Notes under the pieces: generated by a model | What the model was told of the DNA's origin: nothing | The model's input: only the letters and a program-made list of their open reading frames with translations | Databases searched by the model: none | DNA from: Bacteroidales bacterium | GTDB taxonomy: Bacteria; Bacteroidota; Bacteroidia; Bacteroidales; P3 | DNA: 43,317 nt | NCBI GenBank assembly: GCA_016296345.1 | Contig: JAEDJL010000013.1 | Location: 1-43,317 of the forward strand | Direction: 5' to 3' | Shown here: positions 1-8,821 of the stretch, one piece after another | How the letters are laid out: each line of letters begins with the position of its first letter | Numbering within the stretch: the stretch's first letter is position 1 | Made by a program: the position numbers and the translations under genes

Positions 1-74
1 ATTTCAAATGACAAGCAACTTACTTTATTCTAAAGTATATTCATCGAACTCACGTAAAATATGTAGCAAGGTAG

Positions 75-1486
75 TGTTTCAAAAAGTGTGTCTGCAGCTT
101 GCTTATTAACGTTCATAGCTTCCATTTGTCATTGCAAAATTAACGATTATTTTTTATGCTTTTTACATTTTATCAATAATTTCTTGATTTACTTGTTTTG
201 TCTCAATCCAAATATCCTCAGGGTCAGGGAATAATGACTTGTCGCAAGTGATATTTGGCAGCACTCTGTCAAAGGCTTTGTGGTCCATTGCAACGCTTCC
301 CATGAGTGTCAAAACAGTTTCTTCGTTAGGCATAGCCGTTCGCATTCGCGTTACTCTCCTGAAGTCTCTGTTGAGCCTCTCTATCCAATTCGTGGTGTAT
401 ATCATCGATTGTATCTCAGGAGCATAATTAAGATATGTCATATACGATTTGTAATCGGCATCGTCTTTCATTTTCTTGAAAGATTGATAATCTTTTCCCC
501 ATTTTTGACACATCTGTTGCCATTTATCCCATGCTTGTTCAATATTATAGTCTCGTTGATTTGTTCTGAAAATATCCTTGAGGTCGGAGGCAAGCTCTTG
601 TCTGTCAGATGTTCGTACCTTTGTAAACATATTGCGTTTCAGATGTGTAACACATCGCTGCAATGGTGTACGAGGAAACTTTTCTCCGATGACGCTGTCA
701 ACTCCTTTAATACCATCTGAGACAATCAAACCTATGTGTTTAACTCCTCGTTCTTTGAACTTGTCAAATATATCTCCCCAACCTGCGGCACTTTCTGTCG
801 GAAGGTTAAAGATACCGAGTACCTCTCTTTTCCCTTCCGTGGTGATTGCCAAGGCGACATAAAATGCTTCATTTGCAACAGAACTCTTGCGATGTATTTT
901 GATGTGAACACAATCGATAAATACAACGGGATAATAACTTTCAAGTCTTCGTTCAAGCCATTCATTCACTTGTGAACGAACGCTTTCAACCATACGACTG
1001 ATACTTGATTTGGAGTAGCTCTGACCATACATTTATTCAAACACTTCGCATACTTGTTCTTGCGTCAGTCCTTTGGTGTACAATGTCCCTGCCAAACGAT
1101 TATATTCCTCTTCTTGGTCTCTCAAAATGGCTAAAATTTGAGGATAGAAGCCTCCATATCGTGTTCTCGGAATACGAAATTCAAGTTTGTGTCCTGTTCC
1201 GAATGAAAAAATCGGACGAAATCCATTTCCCTTATCTGACTTGTTATCTTTCAGATATTCACCACGTTCTGCAAGCATAATACGCTCAATTATAAATTCA
1301 ATGAGGTCATGTAATCCATTTTTCTTCTCCGAATGCTTGCTCATTTGCTCAAAAATTTGTTCCTTTGTAAGATCCATATGTTTGTGCTTTTTTTATTTAA
1401 CTTTAACTTTAAGCTACAAACGTTCCGGAAACGGTCATTTTTTGGTCGTTCCCTTTTTATCCCCTCCGGACACACTTTTTGAAACA
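75..1486 (-). mobile_element. IS256-family insertion sequence with 18-bp terminal inverted repeats
   Basis: The element is bounded by perfect 18-bp inverted repeats: TGTTTCAAAAAGTGTGTC at 75-92 and its reverse complement at 1469-1486. It encloses one transposase reading frame on the minus strand. The size of about 1.4 kb fits the IS256 family. I see no 8-9 bp target duplication in the flanking bases, so the element may be old or may have recombined. It lies just beyond the 3' end of the hydrogenase operon and does not disrupt a visible gene. Confidence 0.85.
163..1377 (-). pseudogene. IS256-family (mutator type) transposase interrupted by one in-frame stop
   Basis: The gene reads from 1377 down to 163 in a single frame and would give about 404 residues, normal for IS256 transposases. 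The TAA at 1033-1035 splits it into a 114-aa N-terminal part and a 289-aa C-terminal part that restarts at the next codon (TAAATG). The catalytic DDE residues appear intact in the second part: D in VVFIDCVH, D in LIVSDGIKG, and E in TTNWIERLNR. The stop falls just before YGQSYSKSSISRM, where relatives read straight through. A single nonsense substitution is the simplest explanation. Translational restart giving two polypeptides is possible but unproven. Confidence 0.85.
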
Positions 1487-1556
1487 GTATCCAGTATCTG
1501 AGCTAAACGCCGCTTTGTTTTGCTAAAATCAACTTTTTGAAAATCAATTTACAGAA

Positions 1557-1590
1557 AAGGCGGAAAAGAACTACTGTTCTTCTCCGCCTT
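1557..1590 (-). terminator. Rho-independent terminator of the hydrogenase operon
   Basis: AAGGCGGA at 1557-1564 pairs with TCCGCCTT at 1583-1590, with extra A/T pairing inside the loop. On the minus strand a short T-rich stretch (TTTTCTG) follows. It sits 27 bp beyond the stop of the last hydrogenase gene. Confidence 0.75.
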
Positions 1591-1616
1591 GTTTGGTCTG
1601 TGATTTATTAAACAAC

Positions 1617-2093
1617 TTAGTTGTACTCGTTGATTATGTCTTTGACCATATCGGGTGTAAGACGTCCGTAAACCTTGTCGCCAATCATTGCAACAGGTGC
1701 AAGTCCGCAAGCTCCTACACAACGCAAGCAGTTAAGCGAGAACTTACCGTCAGGTGTAGTTTCGCCTATACCTATGCCGAGCTGGCGTTTGAATTCGTCC
1801 AACACTTTTTCTGAACCTCTGACATAGCATGCCGTTCCCATACATACCGAAATCGGGTGTTCGCCCTTTGGTATCATGGTGAAGAATGAGTAGAAAGTTA
1901 CTATACCATAAATAGTTGCTGCAGAAACTCCCAATTCCATTGCTATCAATTCCTGTACTTCGGCAGGAAGATAGCCAAATTCACCTTGTACTCTGTGCAA
2001 TACGTTGATTGCCTCGCCGGGTTTGTTACCAAATTCGGCACAAATCGCTTTGATTTTCTTTATCTTATCTTCTGATAACTTTACTTTTGCCAT
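1617..2093 (-). CDS. hndA: NuoE-like [2Fe-2S] subunit of NAD(P)-linked [FeFe]-hydrogenase
   Basis: A 158-aa thioredoxin-like [2Fe-2S] protein of the NuoE/HndA/HydC family, the peripheral electron-transfer subunit that docks on the NuoF-like flavoprotein. The four ligand cysteines are in CMGTACYVRG (C84, C89) and CLRCVGACG (C125, C129). The N-terminal helical segment with GEAINVLHRVQGEFGYLP is typical of the family, and the length is normal. It is the last gene of the operon, 20 bp after the hydrogenase subunit, and is followed by a terminator at 1557. Complex I NuoE is excluded by the neighbouring H-cluster subunit. The symbol follows the Desulfovibrio HndABCD naming. Confidence 0.92.
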   Translation of the reverse strand: MAKVKLSEDKIKKIKAICAEFGNKPGEAINVLHRVQGEFGYLPAEVQELIAMELGVSAATIYGIVTFYSFFTMIPKGEHPISVCMGTACYVRGSEKVLDEFKRQLGIGIGETTPDGKFSLNCLRCVGACGLAPVAMIGDKVYGRLTPDMVKDIINEYN

Positions 2094-2113
2094 TGTCTTT
2101 TACGTTTTTGAGG

Positions 2114-3886
2114 TTAGGCTTCCACTTCTACTTGTTTGGATTTATCGAAATAGTGTGTGTGGAGCAAATGATGTGATTTTTCTCCGCATGGTTTGCCGAA
2201 ATATTCGTCATACAACTGTTTGATGTATGGGTTTTCGTGAGACTTTCTGAGCGGTTTGTTTGCGTCTTCGCGATAGATAGCTTCGTGTCTCTTCTCTACG
2301 ATTGAGAAATCGCCGTGGTGATATGGCTGACCTGCTCCTCCGATACAACCGCCCGGACATGCCATGACTTCGATTGCATGATAGTTTGCTTCACCCCTGC
2401 GTATGCTGTCCAAAAGTTTGCGAGCATTTCCCAAACCGTGGGCAATACCGAGATGGATTGGTGTTCCGTCAAAGTCGATTGTTGCTTCTCTCACACCCTC
2501 CAAGCCTCTGAGTTCGGTGAAATCTACCTTGTCCAAAGTCTTTCCTGTAAATATTTCGTATGCTGTACGAGCTGCTGCTTCGATAACTCCTCCGGTTGCT
2601 CCGAAGATGACTGCTGCTCCTGTAGATGCTCCGAGTGGCATATCGAAGTCTTCCTCAGGCAATGATGTGAAGTCGATGTTGAATTGTTTTATCAACTCTG
2701 CCAACTCTCTTGTGGTCAATGAGTAATCTACATCAGGGTTGCCGTCTGTCTTGAACTCGTCTCGCTGACATTCGTACTTCTTTGCCACGCATGGCATGAC
2801 GGATACTACTACCATATCCTCTCTCTTGATACCCAATTTCTCTGCCCAGTAGTTCTTTGCGACTGCTCCGAACATTTGTTGAGGACTCTTGGCTGTTGAA
2901 GGTACATCAAGCATATCCGGATAGTTGGTTTCGAAGAAGTTTACCCAGCCCGGACAGCATGAAGTAAGAATTGGCAACTTGACGTCTTTGTCTCCCTTTA
3001 TGTGGCGGCTGATTCTGTCCAACAATTCGGTTCCTTCTTCCATTATGGTGAGGTCTGCCGCAAAGTCGGTGTCGAAAACATAATCAAATCCGATACGTCT
3101 GAGGGCTGCTGCCATCTTTCCGGTAACTATTGTGCCGGCAGGATAGCCGAATTCTTCGCCCAATGCCACACGAACAGCCGGTGCAGTTTGGACGATGACT
3201 GTCTTTTGTGGATTGCTTATTGCTTGTATTACTTGTCTTGTTTGATTTACTTCGCTGAGAGCTCCGACAGGACAAGCCATTACGCATTGTCCGCACATTG
3301 TACAAGGAGATTTTACCAAGTCTTGCTCAAATGCAGTTGCCACAACGGCTTCAAAGCCTCTGTTTATGGCACTTAAAGCTCCCACTGTTTGAAGTTGGTT
3401 ACATACTGTCTCGCAACGACGACACATAATGCACTTATCGACATCTCTTATGATTGAAGGAGAGTCGTCTTTTCTGTATGTGGATTGCTCTCCCTTGAAG
3501 TGGATTTCTCTGATGCCCAATTTTTGTGCAAGTTTCTGCAATTCGCAGCTGCCACTCTTTGAGCAGCTCAAACAATCTGCAGGGTGGTCTGAAAGAATCA
3601 GCTCAACAACCGTTCTTCTTGCATTGACAACTCTGAGAGAGTGAGTGTTTACCACCATGCCTTCCATAACCTCGGTAGCACATGCAGGTGCAAGATTTTT
3701 TCTTCCCTCGACTTCTACTACGCAAACACGACATCCGCCCGGTTTGTTTTCGAGTTTTTGTCCGTTTAGTTCATAATAGCAAAGTGTTGGTATGTCTATT
3801 CCGTTTTGACGTGCAACTTTGAGGATTGTTTGTCCCTTTTCGGCTTGTACAGCCTTGCCGTCTATTGTCAAATTTATCATTTCCAT
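2114..3886 (-). CDS. hndD: [FeFe]-hydrogenase catalytic subunit (HndD/HydA type)
   Basis: A 590-aa cytoplasmic [FeFe]-hydrogenase that interconverts H2 with protons and electrons. Domains in order: a [2Fe-2S] ferredoxin (C36, C52, C55, C69); a His-Cys3 cluster site (H101, C105, C108, C114); two [4Fe-4S] sites (C152/155/158/162 and C195/198/201/205); then the H-cluster domain. All three H-cluster motifs are present: TSCCPGW at 308-314, MPC at 364-366 followed by KKYE, and ACPGGC at 509-514. The C-terminus ends in a short small-subunit-like tail. With NuoE-, NuoF- and HndB-like neighbours this is a group A3-type complex, either NAD(P)-reducing or electron-bifurcating with ferredoxin. Sequence alone does not tell which. 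Confidence 0.96.
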   Translation of the reverse strand: MEMINLTIDGKAVQAEKGQTILKVARQNGIDIPTLCYYELNGQKLENKPGGCRVCVVEVEGRKNLAPACATEVMEGMVVNTHSLRVVNARRTVVELILSDHPADCLSCSKSGSCELQKLAQKLGIREIHFKGEQSTYRKDDSPSIIRDVDKCIMCRRCETVCNQLQTVGALSAINRGFEAVVATAFEQDLVKSPCTMCGQCVMACPVGALSEVNQTRQVIQAISNPQKTVIVQTAPAVRVALGEEFGYPAGTIVTGKMAAALRRIGFDYVFDTDFAADLTIMEEGTELLDRISRHIKGDKDVKLPILTSCCPGWVNFFETNYPDMLDVPSTAKSPQQMFGAVAKNYWAEKLGIKREDMVVVSVMPCVAKKYECQRDEFKTDGNPDVDYSLTTRELAELIKQFNIDFTSLPEEDFDMPLGASTGAAVIFGATGGVIEAAARTAYEIFTGKTLDKVDFTELRGLEGVREATIDFDGTPIHLGIAHGLGNARKLLDSIRRGEANYHAIEVMACPGGCIGGAGQPYHHGDFSIVEKRHEAIYREDANKPLRKSHENPYIKQLYDEYFGKPCGEKSHHLLHTHYFDKSKQVEVEA

Positions 3887-3918
3887 TTTCTAAAACAATT
3901 TCTATCTACGACACTTCC

Positions 3919-5712
3919 TTATTTAATACTGATTGCATTGAACTTGCACTTCTCAATACAAGTACCGCACTTGATACATATCTCTTGATTGATATGGTGT
4001 GGCGACTTCTTCTCTCCCTGAATTGCATTGACAGGGCAGTTTCTCGCACAAGAAGTACAGCCGACGCACACATCAGGGTCGATAACGTACTGCATCAAGC
4101 TCTTGCAAGCTCCTGCTCTACATTTCTTTTCCTTAACGTGTTCAACATATTCGTCCCAGAAGTTGTTGATTGTTGAAAGCACAGGATTAGGTGAGGTTTG
4201 TCCCAAACCACACAAGGCTGTGTCTTTAATAACTCCTGCAAGGTTCTTCAAGGTTTCCAAATCTTCCATTGTACCTTGTCCTTTGGTTATCTTGTCAAGA
4301 AGTTCCAACATTCTCTTGTTTCCTATACGACAAGGGGAACACTTTCCGCAACTCTCCTCACAAGTAAATTCGAGATAGAATTTTGCAATCGATACCATGC
4401 AAGAGGTTTCGTCCATTACAACCATTCCTCCCGAACCCATCATAGAGCCTGCTGCAATAAGGTTATCGTAATCTATCGGTGTGTCAAGGTGCTTTTCGGT
4501 CAAACATCCGCCCGAAGGTCCTCCTGTTTGAACGGCTTTGAACTTCTTTCCGTTCTTTATGCCGCCGCCAATCTCGTAAATAACTTCACGAAGGGTAATT
4601 CCCATTGGCACTTCTATCAATCCGACATTGTTAATCTGTCCCGCAAGAGCAAAAACTTTCGTTCCCTTTGATTTTTCCGTACCAATCTTGTTAAACCAGT
4701 TCGCTCCCTTCAATATAATAATAGGAATGTTGGCGTAAGTCTCCACATTGTTTACGTTTGTCGGCTTTTGCAAGTAACCGCTCTGTGCAGGGAACGGTGG
4801 TTTGAACGTAGGCTCACCACGTTTACCCTCCATAGAGTGAATAAGTGCCGTTTCCTCTCCGCAAACGAAAGCACCGGCTCCAAAACGTAGCTCTATATCG
4901 AAATCAAAGTCTGTTCCAAACAAATTTTTACCCAAAACTCCATACTCTCTTGCCTGCTTGATTGCAGTTTGAAGGCGGTCGATTGCCAAAGGATACTCTG
5001 CACGTATATAGACAAGACCTTTGGTTGCTCCGATAGCATAACCGTTTATCGTCATTGCCTCAATCACCGAGTGAGGGTCTCCTTCCAAAATACTTCTGTC
5101 CATGAATGCTCCGGGGTCTCCCTCATCGGCATTACATACAACATACTTTTGGTCTGCATGATTCTTAGATGCTATTTCCCACTTGACACCTGTAGGAAAT
5201 CCTCCGCCGCCTCGACCTCTCAATCCCGAGAGCTTGATTTCCTCGATAACTTGTTGCGGTGTCATTTCGGTCAAACATTTTGCAACTGCGGCATATCCAT
5301 CGTTTGCAATGTACTCTTCAATATTTTCAGGGTCAATGAAACCACAGTTTCTCAAAGCAATACGCAACTGTTTCTTGTAGAAGTTCATGTGCTTCGAGTC
5401 TGCAACGTGTTCTTTGGTCTCGGGGTCAGTATAAAGAAGTCTCTTGACCTTACGACCCTTGATAACGTGTTCTTCAACTATCTCCAAAGCATCTTCGGGT
5501 TTCACTTCGGTGTAGAAAGTGTTATCCGGCATGACCTTAACTATCGGACCTTTCTCACAGAAACCAAAACAACCTGTAAGAATAACTTGAACTTGTTCTT
5601 CCAAACCCTTATCTTTCAATGCAGCTTGAAGATTTTTTGTAATCTCGTGGCTTCGAGATGCACTACAGCCTGTACCTCCGCAGACCAAAATGTGCATTTT
5701 GTATTTCGCCAT
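3919..5712 (-). CDS. hndC: NuoF-like NAD(P)H/FMN flavoprotein subunit of the hydrogenase
   Basis: A 597-aa NuoF/HndC/HydB-type subunit. The N-terminal thioredoxin-like [2Fe-2S] domain has C11, C16, C48 and C52. The central domain carries the FMN/NAD binding loop GLRGRGGGGFPTG near residue 170 and the [4Fe-4S] motif ESCGKCSPCRIG in its second half. The last 60 residues are a 2[4Fe-4S] ferredoxin (CVGCTSCARNC and CIKCGTCIEKC). This three-part layout is diagnostic of soluble NAD(P)-linked hydrogenases rather than complex I, whose NuoF lacks the two end domains. Gaps of 32 bp to the next gene and 42 bp from the previous one fit a single operon. Confidence 0.95.
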   Translation of the reverse strand: MAKYKMHILVCGGTGCSASRSHEITKNLQAALKDKGLEEQVQVILTGCFGFCEKGPIVKVMPDNTFYTEVKPEDALEIVEEHVIKGRKVKRLLYTDPETKEHVADSKHMNFYKKQLRIALRNCGFIDPENIEEYIANDGYAAVAKCLTEMTPQQVIEEIKLSGLRGRGGGGFPTGVKWEIASKNHADQKYVVCNADEGDPGAFMDRSILEGDPHSVIEAMTINGYAIGATKGLVYIRAEYPLAIDRLQTAIKQAREYGVLGKNLFGTDFDFDIELRFGAGAFVCGEETALIHSMEGKRGEPTFKPPFPAQSGYLQKPTNVNNVETYANIPIIILKGANWFNKIGTEKSKGTKVFALAGQINNVGLIEVPMGITLREVIYEIGGGIKNGKKFKAVQTGGPSGGCLTEKHLDTPIDYDNLIAAGSMMGSGGMVVMDETSCMVSIAKFYLEFTCEESCGKCSPCRIGNKRMLELLDKITKGQGTMEDLETLKNLAGVIKDTALCGLGQTSPNPVLSTINNFWDEYVEHVKEKKCRAGACKSLMQYVIDPDVCVGCTSCARNCPVNAIQGEKKSPHHINQEICIKCGTCIEKCKFNAISIK

Positions 5713-5754
5713 ATGTGTTCCTCCAAATATGTTTAGTTAATAGACATTGTTTAC

Positions 5755-6126
5755 TTACCTTGCGATTACTCCCTCGACAAATTCGCCTTTTGCAATGTAC
5801 TTATCGAGAATTTCATCGGCCTTTGCATTATCTACATTACCGAACATCACCGGTTCTTTGCCGGGAAGAGTTACTTCTACGGTAGGTTCCATATTGCAAT
5901 GACCCATACAATCGGATTGAGTGAGAATTATCTCCAATCCTTTTTCGTCTGCTGCTTTCAACAAGTGGTCGAAAACACCCTTGGCACCCGCTGCAATGCC
6001 GCATGTAGCCATTGCAACCCTCACTTGTGCCAAATCATCTCTCTTGCCCTTGATTCTGGTGTCCATTTTCTCGTGGGCACTTTCCTTCAACGCCTGCAAG
6101 TCTGCTAAAGATTTTATTTGCATCAT
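5755..6126 (-). CDS. hndB: HndB-like (2Fe-2S) ferredoxin, first gene of the hydrogenase operon
   Basis: A small thioredoxin-fold [2Fe-2S] protein that accompanies HndACD. The ligand cysteines are in VAMATCGIAAGA and SDCMGHCNMEP. The frame is open up to an ATG at 6204, but I chose the ATG at 6126, giving 123 aa, the usual HndB length. There are two reasons: family similarity starts at MMQIKSLADLQALKESA, and the 6204 ATG overlaps the candidate -7 box TAAATTTG at 6202-6209, which would leave it outside the transcript. The ATG at 6123 is equally possible. Confidence 0.85.
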   Translation of the reverse strand: MMQIKSLADLQALKESAHEKMDTRIKGKRDDLAQVRVAMATCGIAAGAKGVFDHLLKAADEKGLEIILTQSDCMGHCNMEPTVEVTLPGKEPVMFGNVDNAKADEILDKYIAKGEFVEGVIAR

Positions 6127-6201
6127 TTCTTTTGATATGTTTTTTGTTATAAATGTCCTCAGTGTTACCTGTTCATATAAAAATATCGAAATATCTCGCT
6201 G

Positions 6202-6209
6202 CAAATTTA
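6202..6209 (-). promoter_or_regulatory. Candidate -7 promoter element of the hydrogenase operon
   Basis: TAAATTTG on the minus strand matches the Bacteroidota TAnnTTTG -7 box, about 75 bp upstream of the chosen hndB start. No clear TTTG -33 element lies at 19-21 bp, so the promoter may be weak or activator-dependent. Confidence 0.5.
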
Positions 6210-6288
6210 TGTCTATTTTTCCAATCTGCCATACTTTTTCTTGAAAAAAATGAGCTTTTGTGTCGAAAAGATTTTTTTTGACGAAAAA

Positions 6289-6307
6289 CTGCCTATAAAT
6301 TAGGCAG
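6289..6307. promoter_or_regulatory. Perfect 7-5-7 palindrome upstream of the hydrogenase operon
   Basis: CTGCCTA (6289-6295), TAAAT, TAGGCAG (6301-6307). It lies about 80 bp upstream of the candidate -7 box, between the hydrogenase operon and the divergent gene at 6425. There is no adjacent T-run in the usual terminator arrangement, so an operator is plausible. It does not resemble a Rex or Fnr site. Confidence 0.35.
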
Positions 6308-6424
6308 ATTCAAAATAATTAAGTATTATTGCAAAATGAAATTTCGGCTGAATGTATGGCTTAAAAACCAATCCAAAGCACCGAAACAAGTTTACATGAT
6401 AAAGGATTATAAAAATAAAGAACC

Positions 6425-6841
6425 ATGGATCTAAGAATTGAATTTACGAAAGGCGTAGGAGTTTTGCAATTCGGGCAAAGCATAAGTCAGGTAATGGAAC
6501 TAATCGGTAAAGCCGACGAAGTAGAACAAATAGGAGAAGATATGGAAATGCCGACCACCGTTCTGCACTATCAAGAGCAAGGATTGTCGCTCATTTTCGA
6601 CACCGCAGCAAAAGAGACACTTGTCTGCATAGACGTCTCTTCCCAAGATGCCACACTCTTCGGGCAAAAAATTATGGGCAAAACACCGCAAGAAATCAAC
6701 AAATTGCTCAAAAACAACAACATCACCGACATCGAGCATGACAAAGAAGCATGGGGTGAAGAAAGAATAAGCAGTGAACAAAACTCGGCAGACTTTTATT
6801 TCTATGACAACAAATTGGAATCAATTACAATCGGAAAGTAA
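6425..6841 (+). CDS. Hypothetical protein, 138 aa
   Basis: I do not recognise the family. The product is acidic, soluble and about 138 residues long, with no signal peptide, membrane segment or cysteine cluster. Alternating predicted strands and helices (for example GVGVLQFGQSISQVMELIG and FYFYDNKLESITIG at the end) suggest a small alpha/beta domain of the kind seen in immunity or housekeeping hypotheticals. It overlaps the start of the following WbqC-like gene, which suggests co-transcription. The ATG at 6425 is the first in the frame. Confidence 0.7.
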   Translation: MDLRIEFTKGVGVLQFGQSISQVMELIGKADEVEQIGEDMEMPTTVLHYQEQGLSLIFDTAAKETLVCIDVSSQDATLFGQKIMGKTPQEINKLLKNNNITDIEHDKEAWGEERISSEQNSADFYFYDNKLESITIGK

Positions 6842-7439
6842 TCCATCAAGTGTCTTTCCCACTGCATACCTGCCCCCTGTCAGCTACCTCACTTTGGCAA
6901 AAGAGAGCAAGCAACTGACAATCGAAGCACACGAACACTACGTCAAACAAAGCATACGCAACAGAGCGTACATTCTTTCGGCAAACGGAGTGCAGGCATT
7001 GACTGTTCCGATAAAAAGAAACAAAGACCTGCGAATAACAAGCTCGCAAGCAGAGATTGATTACAAGACATCATGGCAGCAAAACCACCTTCGGAGCATA
7101 CGCTCTGCATACGGAAAAGCACCATACTTCGACTACTACTATCCCGACATCGAACAAATCATACTCACACCCTTCGACAAGATAGTAGAACTCAACACTG
7201 CACTGACAGCATATATATTGAATAAGGTAAAACTTGACATACCGATGTCAAAAACCGAAAACTATGTATCGGAATACGAAAAAGACTACCGCAACATCTT
7301 CACCAAAGACGGTAAAGTACCGCAAATAAAACACAAAGCATACATTCAGGCATTTTGCGACCGCTTTGACTTTACAGACAACCTATCCTCGATAGACCTT
7401 TTGTTCAACACAGGAACAGAAGCTCTCACATACCTCTGA
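6804..7439 (+). CDS. WbqC-like family protein
   Basis: The product of about 211 residues matches the WbqC-like family: N-terminal FPTAYLPPVSYLTLAK, then NRAYILSANGVQALTVPIKR and a mid-region SWQQNHLRSIRSAYGKAPYFDYYYPDIEQI. Members occur near polysaccharide or surface-glycan genes. Their biochemical role is not established. An upstream ATG at 6774 is in frame, but it would overlap the previous gene by 68 bp, so 6804 (38-bp overlap) is preferred. A hairpin with a T-run at 7475 ends the unit. Confidence 0.8.
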   Translation: MTTNWNQLQSESNPSSVFPTAYLPPVSYLTLAKESKQLTIEAHEHYVKQSIRNRAYILSANGVQALTVPIKRNKDLRITSSQAEIDYKTSWQQNHLRSIRSAYGKAPYFDYYYPDIEQIILTPFDKIVELNTALTAYILNKVKLDIPMSKTENYVSEYEKDYRNIFTKDGKVPQIKHKAYIQAFCDRFDFTDNLSSIDLLFNTGTEALTYL

Positions 7440-7474
7440 GCAATCGCCAAACAATCGAAAGTACAAAACAGAAA

Positions 7475-7502
7475 AAGGAAGCCCGATTAAGACTTCCTTT
7501 TT
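7475..7502. terminator. Bidirectional terminator between the WbqC-like gene and tRNA-Ser
   Basis: AAGGAAG at 7475-7481 pairs with CTTCCTT at 7493-7499. A T-run follows on the plus strand and an A-run precedes it, so it can work in both directions for the convergent units. Confidence 0.7.
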
Positions 7503-7505
7503 TCT

Positions 7506-7593
7506 TGGCGGAAAGTGAGGGATTCGAACCCCCGGACCCGTGAAGATCAACGGTTTTCAAGACCGCCGCATTCGACCACTCTGCCAACTTTCC
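7506..7593 (-). tRNA. tRNA-Ser (anticodon TGA)
   Basis: Read on the minus strand, GGAAAGT at the 5' end pairs with ACTTTCC at the 3' end, followed by G and an encoded CCA (7506-7508). The anticodon loop is CTTGAAA with anticodon TGA, decoding UCA serine. The long variable arm expected of tRNA-Ser is present (CCGTTGATCTTCACGG region), and the T loop GGTTCGAATCC is normal. Confidence 0.95.
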
Positions 7594-7668
7594 GAGTGCA
7601 AAGATACGTCAATTTTTCAATCCGACAAGGAAAATCTGTAAATTTTTCCCACAAAAAAAGCTAAATAC

Positions 7669-7699
7669 TTGGCTGTAAGCTCAAAAAATTATACCTTTG
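7669..7699 (+). promoter_or_regulatory. Bacteroidota-type promoter for the DHS-like gene
   Basis: TTGG at 7669-7672, 19 bp, then TACCTTTG at 7692-7699. It fixes the start of the following gene at the ATG at 7745, because the earlier in-frame ATG at 7697 lies inside the -7 box. Confidence 0.7.
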
Positions 7700-7744
7700 C
7701 AGCCAAAATTTTACAACAAAAACAACAAATTTAATCACACAAAA

Positions 7745-8761
7745 ATGGAAAAGAAGGATTTATTGAAGCAAACAATCGAACACATCGACATTAAAAAAAT
7801 CGACTCCACCGACTTGATTGATGCAATGAGAGGGATGTCATTCTCTTCTCGCGACACTGCCAACGCAGCCGACATATTCCAAAGAATGATGAACGACAAA
7901 GACTGCTCTGTAATCATGACCTTGGCAGGCAGCACTTCGGCTGCAGGTTGTATGCAGGTGTATGTGGACATGGTAAAGAACAAAATGGTCGATTGCATCG
8001 TCTCGACAGGAGCTTCAATCATCGACATGGACTTCTTTGAAGCCTTGGGATTCAAACACTACAAAGGAACACCGTTCATAGACGACAAATATTTGAGAAG
8101 CAACTATGTCGATAGAATTTACGATACCTATATTGACGAAGAAGAACTTCAACACTGCGATGCAACAGTAAAGATGATTGCAGACAAACTTGAACCACGT
8201 CCATACTCTTCAAGAGAATTTATCTGGGAATTGGGAAAATGGTTGAGCGAAGGCGGAGCAAAAAAGAAAGACTCCCTCATTCAGGCTTGCTATGAGAACA
8301 ATGTGCCAATCTTCTGCCCTGCTTTCTCGGACTGTTCGGCAGGTTTCGGACTTGTAATGCACCAAGTAGCAAATCCGGACAAACATTTGAGTATCGATTC
8401 TGTCAAAGACTTTTTGGAACTCACCCAAATAAAAATCAAAGCCGGCACAACAGGCTTGTTTATGGTAGGAGGCGGCACACCAAAGAACTTTGCCCAAGAC
8501 ACAGTTGTTTGTGCCGAAGTATTGGGACACGAAGTAGATATGCACAAATATGCAATCCAAATCACCGTTGCCGACGTCAGAGACGGAGCTTGCTCGTCTT
8601 CAACCCTCAAAGAGGCTTGCTCATGGGGAAAAGTCGATACCACATTTGAACAAATGGTCTATGCAGAAGCAACAACCGTCGTTCCGCTCATAGCCTCATA
8701 CGTTTATCACAAGGGCGATTGGCAAAAACGTCAGGCAAGAAACTTTGCCAAGATGTTCTAA
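7745..8761 (+). CDS. Deoxyhypusine synthase family protein
   Basis: A 338-aa protein of the deoxyhypusine synthase (DHS) fold, an NAD-dependent enzyme that moves the aminobutyl group of spermidine. Visible family features are SVIMTLAGSTSAAGCMQ (N-terminal NAD region), VDCIVSTGASIIDMDFFEALG, NVPIFCPAFSDCSAGFG, and CSWGKVD near the C-terminus, which keeps the lysine that forms the enzyme-substrate imine. Bacteria lack eIF5A, so bacterial members are thought to act as homospermidine synthases or on unknown acceptors. The function here is therefore open. A strong hairpin made of repeat sequence (8822-8858) ends the transcript. Confidence 0.85.
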   Translation: MEKKDLLKQTIEHIDIKKIDSTDLIDAMRGMSFSSRDTANAADIFQRMMNDKDCSVIMTLAGSTSAAGCMQVYVDMVKNKMVDCIVSTGASIIDMDFFEALGFKHYKGTPFIDDKYLRSNYVDRIYDTYIDEEELQHCDATVKMIADKLEPRPYSSREFIWELGKWLSEGGAKKKDSLIQACYENNVPIFCPAFSDCSAGFGLVMHQVANPDKHLSIDSVKDFLELTQIKIKAGTTGLFMVGGGTPKNFAQDTVVCAEVLGHEVDMHKYAIQITVADVRDGACSSSTLKEACSWGKVDTTFEQMVYAEATTVVPLIASYVYHKGDWQKRQARNFAKMF

Positions 8762-8821
8762 CCAAAATACGGAAGAAATCAATCGTCTCTGCAATACAAA
8801 AAGAGACACAAACAAAACATA

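Noticed and set aside
6127..6204. Longer N-terminus for the hndB product
   Set aside because: The upstream ATG overlaps the candidate -7 box and adds 26 residues absent from the family.
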